64,000 nucleotides of DNA from positions 372,001 through 436,000 of the forward strand of contig NZ_BMQF01000004.1 of the NCBI RefSeq assembly GCF_014647975.1, read 5' to 3'. Positions 25,676-34,656 of the stretch are shown piece by piece. This DNA is from Streptomyces fumigatiscleroticus. GTDB taxonomy: Bacteria > Actinomycetota > Actinomycetes > Streptomycetales > Streptomycetaceae. The position numbers and the translations under genes are program-made. The notes beneath the pieces are model-generated. The model was given only the letters and a program-made list of their open reading frames with translations, made no database searches and was not told the origin of the DNA. How positions within the stretch are numbered: position 1 is the stretch's first letter; each line of letters starts with the position of its first letter.

Positions 25676-26455
25676 CTACACGTCCAGGTCGACCACGACC
25701 GGCGCGTGGTCGGAGGCGCCCTTGCCCTTGCGCTCCTCGCGGTCGACATAGGCGTCGGTGACCGCCTTGGCGAACGGCTCGTTGCCGTAGACCAGGTCGA
25801 TGCGCATGCCGCGGTTCTTGGGGAAGCAGAGCTGGCGGTAGTCCCAGTAGGTGTACGGGTGGTCGTACTTCAGCGGGCGCGGCACCACGTCGCTCAGGCC
25901 CGCCTCGCGCAGCGAGGCCAGGGCGGCGCGCTCGGCGGGGGTGACATGGGTGGAGCCCTCGAAGGCGGCGCGGTCGTAGACGTCGTCGTCGGTCGGCGCG
26001 ACGTTGTAGTCGCCCAGCACCGCGAACGGGCGGCTGCCGGCCGCGTCGCCCGCGACGGCCGCGCGCAGGGCCTCGAACCACTTCAGCTTGTAGGCGTAGT
26101 GGGGGTGCTCCACCTCGCGGCCGTTGGGCACGTACACCGACCAGACGCGGACCGGGCCGCAGGTGGCGGAGACGGCTCGGGGCTCCTGCACGCCGTCGTA
26201 GCCGGGGTCGCCGGGCAGACCCTTGACCACGTCCTCCAGACCGACCCGGGAGAGCACCGCCACGCCGTTCCACCGGCCGGTGGCATGGACCGCCGACTCG
26301 TAGCCCAGCTCGCGCAGCCGGTCGGCCGGGAACTGGTCCTCGGCGACCTTGGCCTCCTGGAGGCACAGCACGTCCGTGCCACTGCTCTCCAGCCAGGCCA
26401 GCAGCCTCGGCAGGCGGGCGGTGATCGAGTTCACGTTCCAGGTCGCGATGCGCAT
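25676..26455 (-). CDS. xth: Exodeoxyribonuclease III
   Basis: 259 residues, endonuclease/exonuclease/phosphatase fold. Acts at abasic sites and 3' blocked ends in base-excision repair. Canonical motifs: MRIATWNVNSITAR, LCLQEAK (metal Glu), FAVLGDYNVAP (Asp/Asn), YTYWDYR, MRIDLVYG and the catalytic SDHAPVVVDL at the C-terminus. Length is standard. Followed by an MBL-fold gene upstream on the same strand. Cytoplasmic. Confidence 0.95.
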   Translation of the reverse strand: MRIATWNVNSITARLPRLLAWLESSGTDVLCLQEAKVAEDQFPADRLRELGYESAVHATGRWNGVAVLSRVGLEDVVKGLPGDPGYDGVQEPRAVSATCGPVRVWSVYVPNGREVEHPHYAYKLKWFEALRAAVAGDAAGSRPFAVLGDYNVAPTDDDVYDRAAFEGSTHVTPAERAALASLREAGLSDVVPRPLKYDHPYTYWDYRQLCFPKNRGMRIDLVYGNEPFAKAVTDAYVDREERKGKGASDHAPVVVDLDV

Positions 26456-26492
26456 GCCTCACAACCTACCCGGCGGGTGTGACAACGGGCCC

Positions 26493-27128
26493 TCAGACCT
26501 CCGCCGACGTCCCCGGCGCGAGCCGCAGGTGCTCGGCGCCGCCGAGCCCGCCGATCTGGCGGTCGTAGACCGGCCGGGCGAGATCGGTGAGCAGGGCGTC
26601 GTGGACGTCGTAGGCGCGCTGCGGCTTGACCTCGCGGACATAGTCGATGACCTCGGAGATCTTGCTCCAGGGGGCCATGACCGGGAGCATCAGCGTCTGC
26701 ACCGGCCGGTCGGGGACGGTGAGCGCGTCTCCGGGGTGGAAGACGGTGCCGCCGTCGATCAGATAGCCGACGTTGGTGATGCGCGGGATGTCCGGGTGGA
26801 TCACCGCGTGCAGTTCGCCGTGGACCTGTACGTCGAAGCCGGCGGCGGTGAAGGTGTCGCCGTGCCCGACGGTGTGCACCCGGCCCGGGAAGGCCGCCGA
26901 GATCTTCTCCGCGACGGCCGCGAGGGTCCAGATGTGCGCGGCCGGGTTGGCCTCCATCCCGGCGCGCAGCCGCCCCTCGTCGAAGTGGTCGAAGTGCTCG
27001 TGGGTGACGAGGATCGCGTCCGCGCCGAGCGCGGCGTCCTCCTCGCTGAACCCTCCCGGGTCCACGACGAGCGTCTGCCCGTCCTTCTCGAGCCGGATGC
27101 AGGCGTGCGACTTCTTCGTGAGCTTCAT
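26493..27128 (-). CDS. MBL-fold metal-dependent hydrolase (UlaG-like)
   Basis: 211 residues. Metallo-beta-lactamase fold with THEHFDHFDEGRL (HxHxDH metal motif), HGELHAVIHPD and FHPGDALT as further ligands. The short, single-domain form resembles the UlaG/YcbL-like hydrolases of unknown substrate that are common in actinobacteria. Start MKLTKKSHACIRLEKDGQTLVVDPGG is typical of the family. Sits 37 bases upstream of xth and may be co-transcribed. Confidence 0.88.
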   Translation of the reverse strand: MKLTKKSHACIRLEKDGQTLVVDPGGFSEEDAALGADAILVTHEHFDHFDEGRLRAGMEANPAAHIWTLAAVAEKISAAFPGRVHTVGHGDTFTAAGFDVQVHGELHAVIHPDIPRITNVGYLIDGGTVFHPGDALTVPDRPVQTLMLPVMAPWSKISEVIDYVREVKPQRAYDVHDALLTDLARPVYDRQIGGLGGAEHLRLAPGTSAEV

Positions 27129-27198
27129 GGGTCCATCCTGCCGCTTGCGCGGGACGGGCGGGCGGCCGAGCCGGGTGCTCCCGCCACCTGGCAAACGA

Positions 27199-28497
27199 TC
27201 ACTCGGTGGGCGTGGTCTCCTCCCGCACGACCTGCTGCGCCACCGTGAACGCGCTGTTCGCCGCCGGCACTCCGCAGTAGACGGCCGCCTGGAGCAGCAC
27301 CTCCTTGATCTCGTCCGGGGTGAGGCCGTTGCGCAGCGCCGCCCGGGTGTGGAAGGCGAGTTCCTCCAGATGCCCGCCGGCGACCAGGGCGGTGAGGGTG
27401 ACGCAGCTGCGCGTCCGGCGGTCCAGACCGGGCCGGTCCCAGATCTCGCCCCAGGCGTAGCGGGTGAGGAAGTCCTGGAAGTCCCCGGAGAAGTCGTCGG
27501 CCTGCGCCAGCACCCGGTCGACATGCGCGTCGCCGAGCACCTCGCGGCGCACCTTGAGCCCAGTGCCGTACGGGTCGGGCCGCCCGGCCGGCTGCGGCGG
27601 CACGGCGGCGGGGGCGATCTCGGCGATGGGCGCGGGCGGCGGCGGCGCGACGGCCGGGACCGGCTGGGCGGGGGCTGCGGGAACGATCGTCTGGCCGGTG
27701 GCGGAGTCGGGGACGGGCTGCCAGGCGGTGGAGAAGTGCCGGACCAGCAGATCGGTCACGGCCGCGGGCTGCTCCACGGGCACCAGGTGGGAGGCGCCGG
27801 GGACGACGGCGAGCCGGGCGTCCGGGATGCCGGCGACCAGGGTGCGGGCCTCGGCGGGGCCGGTGACCTGGTCCTCGGACCCGACGAGCACCAGCGTGGG
27901 GACGCCGACGCGGCCGAGTTCTGGCCGCACGTCGAACGCGGCGAGCGCCTCGCAGGCGGCGATGTAACAGCCGGGGTCGGTGGTGCGCACCATCTGCACC
28001 GCCCAGTCGGTGATCGCGGGCTGCGCGGCGGCGAACCCGCCGGTGAACCAGCGTTCGGGCGCGGTGCGGGCCATCGGCTCCAGGCCGTTGGTGCGCACTA
28101 TCACCCCGCGCTGCCGGAACTCGTCGGCCGTGCCGAAGCGGGGCGAGGCGGCGATCAGCGCGAGCGAGGCGAGCCGCTCGGGGTGGCGCAGCGCCAGTTC
28201 GACGCCGATCGCACCGCCCAGCGCGCAGCCCGCGTAGCCGAAGCGGTGCACGCCCAGCGCGTCGAGCGTGGTGAGCAGGCGCGCGGAGAGGTCGGTGACG
28301 GAACCCGCCGGGTAGGCGGGGGCGCCGCCGTGGCCCGGCAGGTCGAAGCGGAAGACGCGCCACTGCTTCGCCAGTTCGGGAACCTGCCGGTCCCACATGT
28401 GCCAGGTGGTGCCGAGCGAGGGGCCCAGGATGAGGACCGGGGCGTCTTCCGGGCCGTCGAAGCGGTACTGGAGGGCAGGGGTCTTCGTCTCACTCAC
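27199..28497 (-). CDS. PcaL-like alpha/beta-hydrolase fused to carboxymuconolactone decarboxylase domain
   Basis: 432 residues. Residues about 1-265 form an alpha/beta-hydrolase like 3-oxoadipate enol-lactonase (PcaD), a Pro/Ala-rich linker spans about 275-315, and the C-terminus is a carboxymuconolactone decarboxylase (PcaC) domain (RTRSCVTLTALVAGGHLEELAFH). This order is PcaL of the protocatechuate branch of the beta-ketoadipate pathway. The nucleophile elbow reads YAGCALGGA (88-96): the position that is serine in GxSxG is A92, preceded by C91. Asp and His of the triad appear retained (VGSEDQVTG, GASHLVPVEQP). No other pca gene is nearby, so the hydrolase half may be inactive or altered. 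Confidence 0.85.
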   Translation of the reverse strand: MSETKTPALQYRFDGPEDAPVLILGPSLGTTWHMWDRQVPELAKQWRVFRFDLPGHGGAPAYPAGSVTDLSARLLTTLDALGVHRFGYAGCALGGAIGVELALRHPERLASLALIAASPRFGTADEFRQRGVIVRTNGLEPMARTAPERWFTGGFAAAQPAITDWAVQMVRTTDPGCYIAACEALAAFDVRPELGRVGVPTLVLVGSEDQVTGPAEARTLVAGIPDARLAVVPGASHLVPVEQPAAVTDLLVRHFSTAWQPVPDSATGQTIVPAAPAQPVPAVAPPPPAPIAEIAPAAVPPQPAGRPDPYGTGLKVRREVLGDAHVDRVLAQADDFSGDFQDFLTRYAWGEIWDRPGLDRRTRSCVTLTALVAGGHLEELAFHTRAALRNGLTPDEIKEVLLQAAVYCGVPAANSAFTVAQQVVREETTPTE

Positions 28498-28644
28498 CGC
28501 TCCACGCTAACCGTCCCGCCCCGCGGTTCCGTCGCGGGGCCCCCGCTGTGCACACCCGGCTCCCGGACATCACCGGCGAACCCTCACACCGCCTTCACGA
28601 AGTGCCGGGGAAGACGAGATGCCGGGGAAGACGCGGGGCCGGCG

Positions 28645-31131
28645 TCACGCCTGACCCGGTGGGCCGAGGCCCGTCAGGGCGCCGACCGGGTCCAGGTCGG
28701 GTATGCCGCGGGGCCACCAGTCGTCGGTGCCCGGCTCGGACTCGTAGGCGTACCACAGGCCGTCGCGGCCGAGACGGAGCTGCACGTGGCCGTGGGGGTG
28801 GGTCAGGCGGTTGCGCCAGGGGCGGAAGGCGGGCAGGTCGGCGGCGAGCAGAAGGGGACGGGCGCGGTCGAAACGGCCGGCCGGCGGATCCCACGCCTCC
28901 TCCAGGACGGCGAGGCCCTCGGGCCCGCCCTGCCGCCAGGCGGCGACCGCGCGCGCCAGGTCGGACGGGGTGCGGCCGGCGGCGGAGGCGAGGGAGGAGT
29001 ACAGCGTGCGGCCGGCGGCGGTGAGCCCGGAGCCGGGGCGGGCCGCGGCGAGCCGGACGGCGTCCTGCCACAGCGTCAGCCCGCCCACCGGGTCGCGGCC
29101 CGTGGTGAGCAGGGCGTGGGCACGGGCGGCGGCGTCGGTGGCCAGCTGGTCCAGCGCGAAGGGGTCCGGGCCGCCGGGGGCCGCCGGGTAGGCGGGGGGC
29201 TGCTCGGGGTGCGGCGGTACGGGCAGCGGCGCCGGCAGCGGCGGGAGTCCGCGCGGGGCGAGGGCCTCGGCGGCCCGGACGCCGGGCAGGGGTGCCGGTT
29301 CCCTGTCCTGTGCCGCACGGGCCGCGCGGGCGGCGCTCAGCCGGGACAGGGTGTCGAGCAGTCGGCGCTCGCCGCGGCCGCGCAGCAGGAGCAGCACGAA
29401 GGGATCGGCGTCGAGCAGCCGCGCGGTCTGGTAGCACAGGGCGGCCGCGTGCTTGCAGGGGTGGCCGGAGTCGGGGCAGCTGCACCGCGGGGCGAGGTCG
29501 CCGGGGCCGGGCAGCAGGGGCACCCCGCAGTCGGCGAGGGACTGCGGCAGCTCCTTGTCGAGCAGGGCCGCGATGTGCCCCGGCCGTTCGGCGGCCGTGT
29601 CCAGGAACCGCTCCCAGTCGGCGTCGTCCAGCGTGCGCAGCCGCACCTGCACGCGGTACGGCCGGGGGCGGCTGCCGCGCACGTACGCCAGGACCAGCCC
29701 CGGCGTCACGGTGATGGCGTCCACATGCCCCTGCTCGGCGTACCCGAGCCCGCGCGCCAGCCGCTTGGCGTCCAGCGCGCCCTCCTCCAGCGCGGTGACC
29801 CAGGCGTTCCCCCACCAGGTCTCGGCGAAGCCGCCGCCGTCCGGGCGGCCGCGCGGCGGGAACGCGGGGAAGGTGCGGCGCAGTTCGCCGTCCCGGTCGG
29901 GGGCGGCCATGGAGCGGGGGACCCGGGAGGCCGCGTCGACGGCCATGGGGCGGGGGACCTCACGAGTGGCATCGGCGGCCGTGCGGTGGGGACCGTTGGG
30001 AGGCACGTCCGTGGCCGGGCGGCGGAGGGCTTCGGGGGCTGCGCCCGCTCGGTCCGTGGCCGCGTCCCCGGGGCGGGGCGTACGGAAGGGTTCGGGGGGC
30101 GCGTCCCGGGGTGTCGCGTGGCCGGGGTCCGAAGTCGCCGGGTGCGCGTGACGGGGCCCGCGCCGGGAAGGGCCCGCGGGGGAAGCGTCCGCGGGAGAAG
30201 GGCCCGCGGGAGAAGGGCCCGCGGGAGAAGCGTCCGCGGGAGAAGGGCCCGCGGGAGAAGCGTCCGCGGGAGAAGGGCCCGCGGGAGAAGGGCCCGCGGG
30301 AGAAGGGTCCGTGGGGGAAGCGGTGGCCGGGTCCTGAGGCCGCTCGTCCGTGGCGGACGGCCCTGCGGTGTGCGGCCCTGCGGTGTACGGCCCTGCGGTG
30401 TGCGGCCCTTCGCCGCCGGGCGGCTGCCCGGCCGGGTCCGTGCCGGAGGGCATGCGGAAGGCGCCCGCCGCCCACTGCCGTACGTCGCGGGCCCGGGAGC
30501 CGGCGGACCGGCCGGTGTCCCGTCCCCGGGAAACGGGGGGTGCCGGACGGGACGACGGCCGACGTGCGGTTCCGCTCCCCGGCGCCGCGGTGTCCGTACG
30601 GGCCTGGCGCGCCTCTTCCCGCGCGGCACGCAGCGCCGCGCGCGCCCCCTCCGCCGGGCCGGGGGCCGCCGGGTCGCCGGGACCGTCCTCGCGTGCCGCT
30701 GGTTCGTCCGGGGCCGCCGGGGCCCGGTCCGGCGAGGCGGCACGGGGCGCCGTAACCCCCGCGTCGGCCTCGCCGCCGGTGGTCGCCGCGCGTCTGGCGG
30801 TCACCGCGCGGCGCAGGGCCGCGCGGGCGGCGTCGCCGGGCCGGGACGCCCGGGGGCCGGGCTCCTCCCCCGCCGGGTCATGCTTCGCGGGTCCGGGTCC
30901 GGGTCCGGGTTCGCGTTCGGGTTCGGGTTCGCGTTCGGGTTCGGGTTCGGGTTCGGGTCCGGGTCCGCGTTCGGGTCCGGGTCCGGGTCCGGGTCCGGGT
31001 TCGCGCCAGGGGTCGGTGGCCGTGTTCGTGCCCGTGCCCGTCTCCGTGTGCCGAACGGCCTCCGCCCGCTCGTCGCGTTGCCGGGCCGCCCGGAGCGCGC
31101 GGCGGGCCTCGTCGGCGGGCCGGGGCGTCAT
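28645..31131 (-). CDS. SWIM zinc-finger protein with long low-complexity N-terminus
   Basis: 828 residues. The first roughly 410 residues are Pro/Ala/Gly/Arg-rich, with GPGPGPEPEPE-type and SPAGPSPADA-type tandem repeats, then an ordered half containing FAETWWGNAWVTALEE and the SWIM motif CSCPDSGHPCKH (CxCx5CxH, about residues 549-560). SWIM domains bind DNA or protein. The start overlaps the stop of the SNF2 helicase gene (ATGA). This SNF2-SWIM pairing recurs in bacteria (YwqA/YwqB in Bacillus). Probably a partner of the helicase in DNA transactions; exact role unknown. Confidence 0.87.
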   Translation of the reverse strand: MTPRPADEARRALRAARQRDERAEAVRHTETGTGTNTATDPWREPGPGPGPGPERGPGPEPEPEPEREPEPEREPGPGPGPAKHDPAGEEPGPRASRPGDAARAALRRAVTARRAATTGGEADAGVTAPRAASPDRAPAAPDEPAAREDGPGDPAAPGPAEGARAALRAAREEARQARTDTAAPGSGTARRPSSRPAPPVSRGRDTGRSAGSRARDVRQWAAGAFRMPSGTDPAGQPPGGEGPHTAGPYTAGPHTAGPSATDERPQDPATASPTDPSPAGPSPAGPSPADASPAGPSPADASPAGPSPAGPSPADASPAGPSRRGPRHAHPATSDPGHATPRDAPPEPFRTPRPGDAATDRAGAAPEALRRPATDVPPNGPHRTAADATREVPRPMAVDAASRVPRSMAAPDRDGELRRTFPAFPPRGRPDGGGFAETWWGNAWVTALEEGALDAKRLARGLGYAEQGHVDAITVTPGLVLAYVRGSRPRPYRVQVRLRTLDDADWERFLDTAAERPGHIAALLDKELPQSLADCGVPLLPGPGDLAPRCSCPDSGHPCKHAAALCYQTARLLDADPFVLLLLRGRGERRLLDTLSRLSAARAARAAQDREPAPLPGVRAAEALAPRGLPPLPAPLPVPPHPEQPPAYPAAPGGPDPFALDQLATDAAARAHALLTTGRDPVGGLTLWQDAVRLAAARPGSGLTAAGRTLYSSLASAAGRTPSDLARAVAAWRQGGPEGLAVLEEAWDPPAGRFDRARPLLLAADLPAFRPWRNRLTHPHGHVQLRLGRDGLWYAYESEPGTDDWWPRGIPDLDPVGALTGLGPPGQA
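30165..30321. repeat. 15-base minisatellite inside the SWIM gene
   Basis: About ten tandem copies of a 15-base unit in two alternating versions (GAAGGGCCCGCGGGA and GAAGCGTCCGCGGGA). Unit length is a multiple of three, so copy changes keep the frame and add or remove five residues of the SPAGP/SPADA repeat in the encoded protein. Confidence 0.9.
30889..31004. repeat. Hexanucleotide repeat inside the SWIM gene
   Basis: A run of GGGTCC/GGGTTC/GCGTTC hexamers of nearly 120 bases that encodes alternating Gly-Pro, Glu-Pro and Arg-Glu dipeptides near the N-terminus. In-frame slippage would change the length of this tail without disrupting the gene. Confidence 0.88.
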
Positions 31132-33977
31132 GAGGACCTCCGCAGGGACACCAGGTCGGACAGCTCTCGGTCGGTCAGTTCGGTCAGGGCCGACTCGCCG
31201 GAGCCGAGAATCGCGTCGGCCAGGGCCCGCTTGGACTGGAGCATCTCGGCGATGCGGTCCTCGACCGTGCCCTCGGTGATCAGACGGTGGACCTGCACCG
31301 GCTGGGTCTGGCCGATGCGGTAGGCGCGGTCGGTGGCCTGTTCCTCGACGGCCGGGTTCCACCAGCGGTCGAAGTGGACGACATGGCCCGCGCGGGTCAG
31401 GTTCAGGCCGGTGCCCGCCGCCTTCAGGGACAGCACCAGTACCGGGGTCGCGCCGCTCTGGAAGCGGTCCACCAGGCGTTCGCGTTCCGGGACCGGTGTG
31501 CCGCCGTGCAGGAACTCCACCGGCACCGCGCGGGCGGCCAGATGAGAGGTGATCAGCCGGGCCATGCCGACGTACTGCGTGAAGACCAGGGCCGAGCCGT
31601 CCTCCGCGAGCACGGTGTCCAGCAACTCGTCCAGCAGGGCGAGCTTGCCGGAGCGGGCGGCGAGGCCGTCGCCGGGGTGCCGGTGCTCCTCCTTGAGGTA
31701 GAGCGCCGGATGGTCGCAGATCTGCTTGAGCGAGGTCAGCAGCTTCAGCACCAGGCCGCGGCGGGCCATGCCCGCGGCGGTCCCGATGGCCAGCATCGAC
31801 TCGCGCACCACCGCCTCGTACAGCGTGGCCTGTTCGCGGGTGAGCGGGACGGGGCGGTCGGTCTCCGTCTTCGGCGGGAGCTCCGGCACGATGCCCGGGT
31901 CGGACTTCTTCCGGCGCAGCAGGAACGGGCGGACCAGGCGGGCCAGCCGCCGCACCGCCTCCTCGTCCTCGCCGGTCTCCACCGCGCGCGCGTGCCGGGC
32001 GCGGAAGGACTTCAGCGGGCCCAGGAGTCCCGGTGTCGTCCAGTCCAGCAGCGCCCAGAGTTCGGAGAGGTTGTTCTCCACCGGTGTGCCGGTCAGGGCC
32101 ACACGGGCGGGGGACGGGATGGTGCGCAGCGCCTTGGCGGTGGCGGAATAGGGGTTCTTCACGTGCTGCGCCTCGTCGGCGACGACCATGCCCCAGCGCT
32201 GCCCGGCGAGGGTCGGGGCCGCCGACCGCATGGTGCCGTAGGTGGTGAGGACGAAGCCGCCGGCCAGGTCGTCCAGGGTGCGGTCCGGGCCGTGGAAGCG
32301 GCGGACGGGGACGCCGGGCGCGAAGCGGGTGATCTCCCGCTGCCAGTTGCCCAGCAGCGAGGCCGGGCAGACCACCAGGGTCGGTTCGCTGCGCGCCCGC
32401 TTCAGGTGCAGCGCGATGACGGTGATCGTCTTGCCCAGGCCCATGTCGTCGGCGAGACAGCCGCCCAGGCCGAGCGAGGTCATGAGGTCCAGCCAGGCCA
32501 GGCCCTTGAGCTGGTAGTCGCGCAGGGTGGCGTCGAGGCCCGGGGGCGGCTCGGCGGGCCGCACTCCGGCGGTGAGACGGTCGCGCAGCTCGGCCAGCGC
32601 CCCCGCCGGGACCGCCGGAACCGTCTCGCCGTCGACCTCGGCGGTGCCGGTGAGCGCGACGGACAGCGCGTCCACCGGGTCGAGCAGGCCCAGCTCCCGC
32701 TTGCGGGCCCGGCGCACCAGGGCGGGATCGACCAGCACCCACCGGTCCCGGAGCCGGACGACGGGACGGTGGGCCTCGGCCAGCTCGTCCATCTCGGCCT
32801 CGGTGAGCGGGTCGCCGCCGATCGCGAGCTGCCAGCGGAACTGGAGCAGGTCCTCGCTCTCGAAGAAGCCGGTGCCGTCGGTCGCCGAGCCGGGGGCGGG
32901 CCGGACCACCGCGGTCGCGGTGAGGTCCTGCGCCAGGTCGCGGGGCCAGTGCACGGCGACGCCGGCCGCGGCGAGCCGGGTGGCCGCGACCCCGAGCAGG
33001 TCGCTCAGCTCGTCCTCGGACAGGGCCAGCACGTCGGGCACGTCCTGCTCGGCGAGCCGGTCGAGCGGCGGCCAGATCCGGGCCGCACGCCGCACCGCCA
33101 GGGCCGCGTCCACGCGCGCGCGGGGACCGAAGGCGGCGTCCGCGCCGCCCGACCAGAGGTCCGCCGCGTCGGCGACGAGCGTGGGGTCGGCGAGGCTGTG
33201 CACCTGGACGACGGCCGCTCCGGCGCCGCGCACGCCGTCGCCGGTGTCGAACAGGTCGTACGCCGACAGGTCCAGGCGGAGGGAGATCCGCACGCCCGCG
33301 TCCATGCCGGCGGCGACCTCGGCGGCCCAGTCCCGGGCGTGCGGCAGGTGCCGGGGCTCGCGGGCCGCGAAGGGCCGGCCGGAGGCGTGCGGCGCGGCCG
33401 GGGTGCGGGGCAGGGTGTCCACGACGGCGTCCAGGAAGGCGCGCATCAGCGCTTCCGGCTCGGGCAGCCGCAGGGGGCCTGCACCGGGCAGCGGGACCGC
33501 GTGCCCCTCGGGGGGCAGGGCGGCGGCCACCGCGCGCAGGTGCGCGATGTCGTCGGGGTCCAGAGGGCCGGCGCGCCACGCGTCGTGACCCGTGGCGGTC
33601 AGGCCGGGGAGCAGCCGGCCGCGGGCGGCGAGCCGCAGCGCGTGCAGGGCGGCGGCGCCCCAGCAGGCGGTGGCGGGGTGGGCGGCCGGGTCGTGCCGGG
33701 CGCTCACCAGCAGGGGCAGCGCCTGCTCGATCGGGAGGGTGCGCGCGGGGGTGGTCCTGCGGCGCACGCCGGAGCCGTGCCGCCGTACGACCGTGAGCCG
33801 GGTGTCCTCGGCGGGCAGGTCGCCGCCCTCGGGGTCCCAGAGGGCGATCCGGCCCTCGCGCGGCAGGGGCGCGGGCAGGAAGACGGCGGCGAGACGGACG
33901 GAAACGGACGGGGCGTCGTCCCGCGCGCGCCCGTCGCCTGTGCGCTCCTCCGCCGCGACCGCGGCTGTGTCGTTCAT
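31128..33977 (-). CDS. SNF2-family DEAD/DEAH-like helicase
   Basis: 949 residues from ATG 33977 (a GTG at 33989 is an alternative). The N-terminal half is the SNF2-associated domain of bacterial YwqA-type proteins. Motor domain: Walker A DDMGLGKT at 510-517, DEAQH box at 601, LTGTPVENN, then the second RecA lobe with LVFTQYVGM, LSLKAAGTGLNLTRA and DRAYRIGQTQPVQVHRL. Such ATPases translocate on duplex DNA and displace proteins; bacterial members include RapA, whose N-terminal domains differ. Coupled by ATGA overlap to the SWIM gene downstream. Confidence 0.93.
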   Translation of the reverse strand: MNDTAAVAAEERTGDGRARDDAPSVSVRLAAVFLPAPLPREGRIALWDPEGGDLPAEDTRLTVVRRHGSGVRRRTTPARTLPIEQALPLLVSARHDPAAHPATACWGAAALHALRLAARGRLLPGLTATGHDAWRAGPLDPDDIAHLRAVAAALPPEGHAVPLPGAGPLRLPEPEALMRAFLDAVVDTLPRTPAAPHASGRPFAAREPRHLPHARDWAAEVAAGMDAGVRISLRLDLSAYDLFDTGDGVRGAGAAVVQVHSLADPTLVADAADLWSGGADAAFGPRARVDAALAVRRAARIWPPLDRLAEQDVPDVLALSEDELSDLLGVAATRLAAAGVAVHWPRDLAQDLTATAVVRPAPGSATDGTGFFESEDLLQFRWQLAIGGDPLTEAEMDELAEAHRPVVRLRDRWVLVDPALVRRARKRELGLLDPVDALSVALTGTAEVDGETVPAVPAGALAELRDRLTAGVRPAEPPPGLDATLRDYQLKGLAWLDLMTSLGLGGCLADDMGLGKTITVIALHLKRARSEPTLVVCPASLLGNWQREITRFAPGVPVRRFHGPDRTLDDLAGGFVLTTYGTMRSAAPTLAGQRWGMVVADEAQHVKNPYSATAKALRTIPSPARVALTGTPVENNLSELWALLDWTTPGLLGPLKSFRARHARAVETGEDEEAVRRLARLVRPFLLRRKKSDPGIVPELPPKTETDRPVPLTREQATLYEAVVRESMLAIGTAAGMARRGLVLKLLTSLKQICDHPALYLKEEHRHPGDGLAARSGKLALLDELLDTVLAEDGSALVFTQYVGMARLITSHLAARAVPVEFLHGGTPVPERERLVDRFQSGATPVLVLSLKAAGTGLNLTRAGHVVHFDRWWNPAVEEQATDRAYRIGQTQPVQVHRLITEGTVEDRIAEMLQSKRALADAILGSGESALTELTDRELSDLVSLRRSS

Positions 33978-34074
33978 ACGTCCTGTCACCTCCCGCCCGT
34001 GTGCCCGATCGGATGTCTTCGACTCTACGGGCGGGGTCTGACAATCGGCTCCGGCGGCCGGGCGGGCGGGGCCG

Positions 34075-34656
34075 TCAGGGCACCGTGCGCGAGACGACGT
34101 AGACCATCGGCAGGTCAGGATCTGACAGGTCGACCACGATGTCCCGGGTCGGGGCCGGGTTCTTCTGCTTCTGCACCAGGCCCTGCCACGGGCCGGGCCC
34201 GGTGAGCCGCCAGCCGGTGATCTTCTGGTCGCGGGCGCCGATGGTGATGTCGTCCTGCTTCAGGTCGTCCCGGTCGGCGCCGACGCCCGCCAGGAAGGCG
34301 TCGAGACCGGCGGGGGTGGTCTCGAACTGGACGTAGAGCCGGCTGGTCTTCCAGTTGTTGGTCTCGTAGTAGGCGACCTTGTCGGACGGGTGCGGGACGG
34401 GTACCTGGTACAGGCGGCGCTGGAGCTTGGACGGCCAGCCCGCCGTCAGGCCGGTCGCCGAGTACTTCTCCTCCTTGTCCTTGCCGCTGTCACGGCTCTG
34501 GTTGGCGGAGATCACCAGATAGCCGGCCGGGACGCCGATGAGCAGCACGATGATCAGCAGGGTGAGCGCTCTTCGGCGGATCATGTGCCGGCGGTCCTCG
34601 GCCGGGCGCGCCGGCTCGTCCGGCGGGCCGGGCTGGCGTGGCAGGGCACTCGTCAC
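34075..34656 (-). CDS. Membrane-anchored protein of unknown function next to sugar kinase
   Basis: 193 residues from GTG 34656, which overlaps the ROK kinase stop (GTGA). A short Pro-rich cytoplasmic start precedes one membrane segment (RRRALTLLIIVLLIGVPAGYLVI), leaving about 145 residues outside. The external part is beta-rich with no cysteines (RLYQVPVPHPSDKVAYYETNNWKTSRLYVQFETT). Domain family not recognised. Its coupling to the kinase suggests co-expression but not a definite function. Confidence 0.78.
   Translation of the reverse strand: MTSALPRQPGPPDEPARPAEDRRHMIRRRALTLLIIVLLIGVPAGYLVISANQSRDSGKDKEEKYSATGLTAGWPSKLQRRLYQVPVPHPSDKVAYYETNNWKTSRLYVQFETTPAGLDAFLAGVGADRDDLKQDDITIGARDQKITGWRLTGPGPWQGLVQKQKNPAPTRDIVVDLSDPDLPMVYVVSRTVP

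Noticed and set aside
26773..31323. 1516-codon plus-strand open frame
   Set aside because: Runs antisense across four clear genes (MBL hydrolase, PcaL-like, SWIM, SNF2 ends). Long stop-free frames are expected at this GC content.
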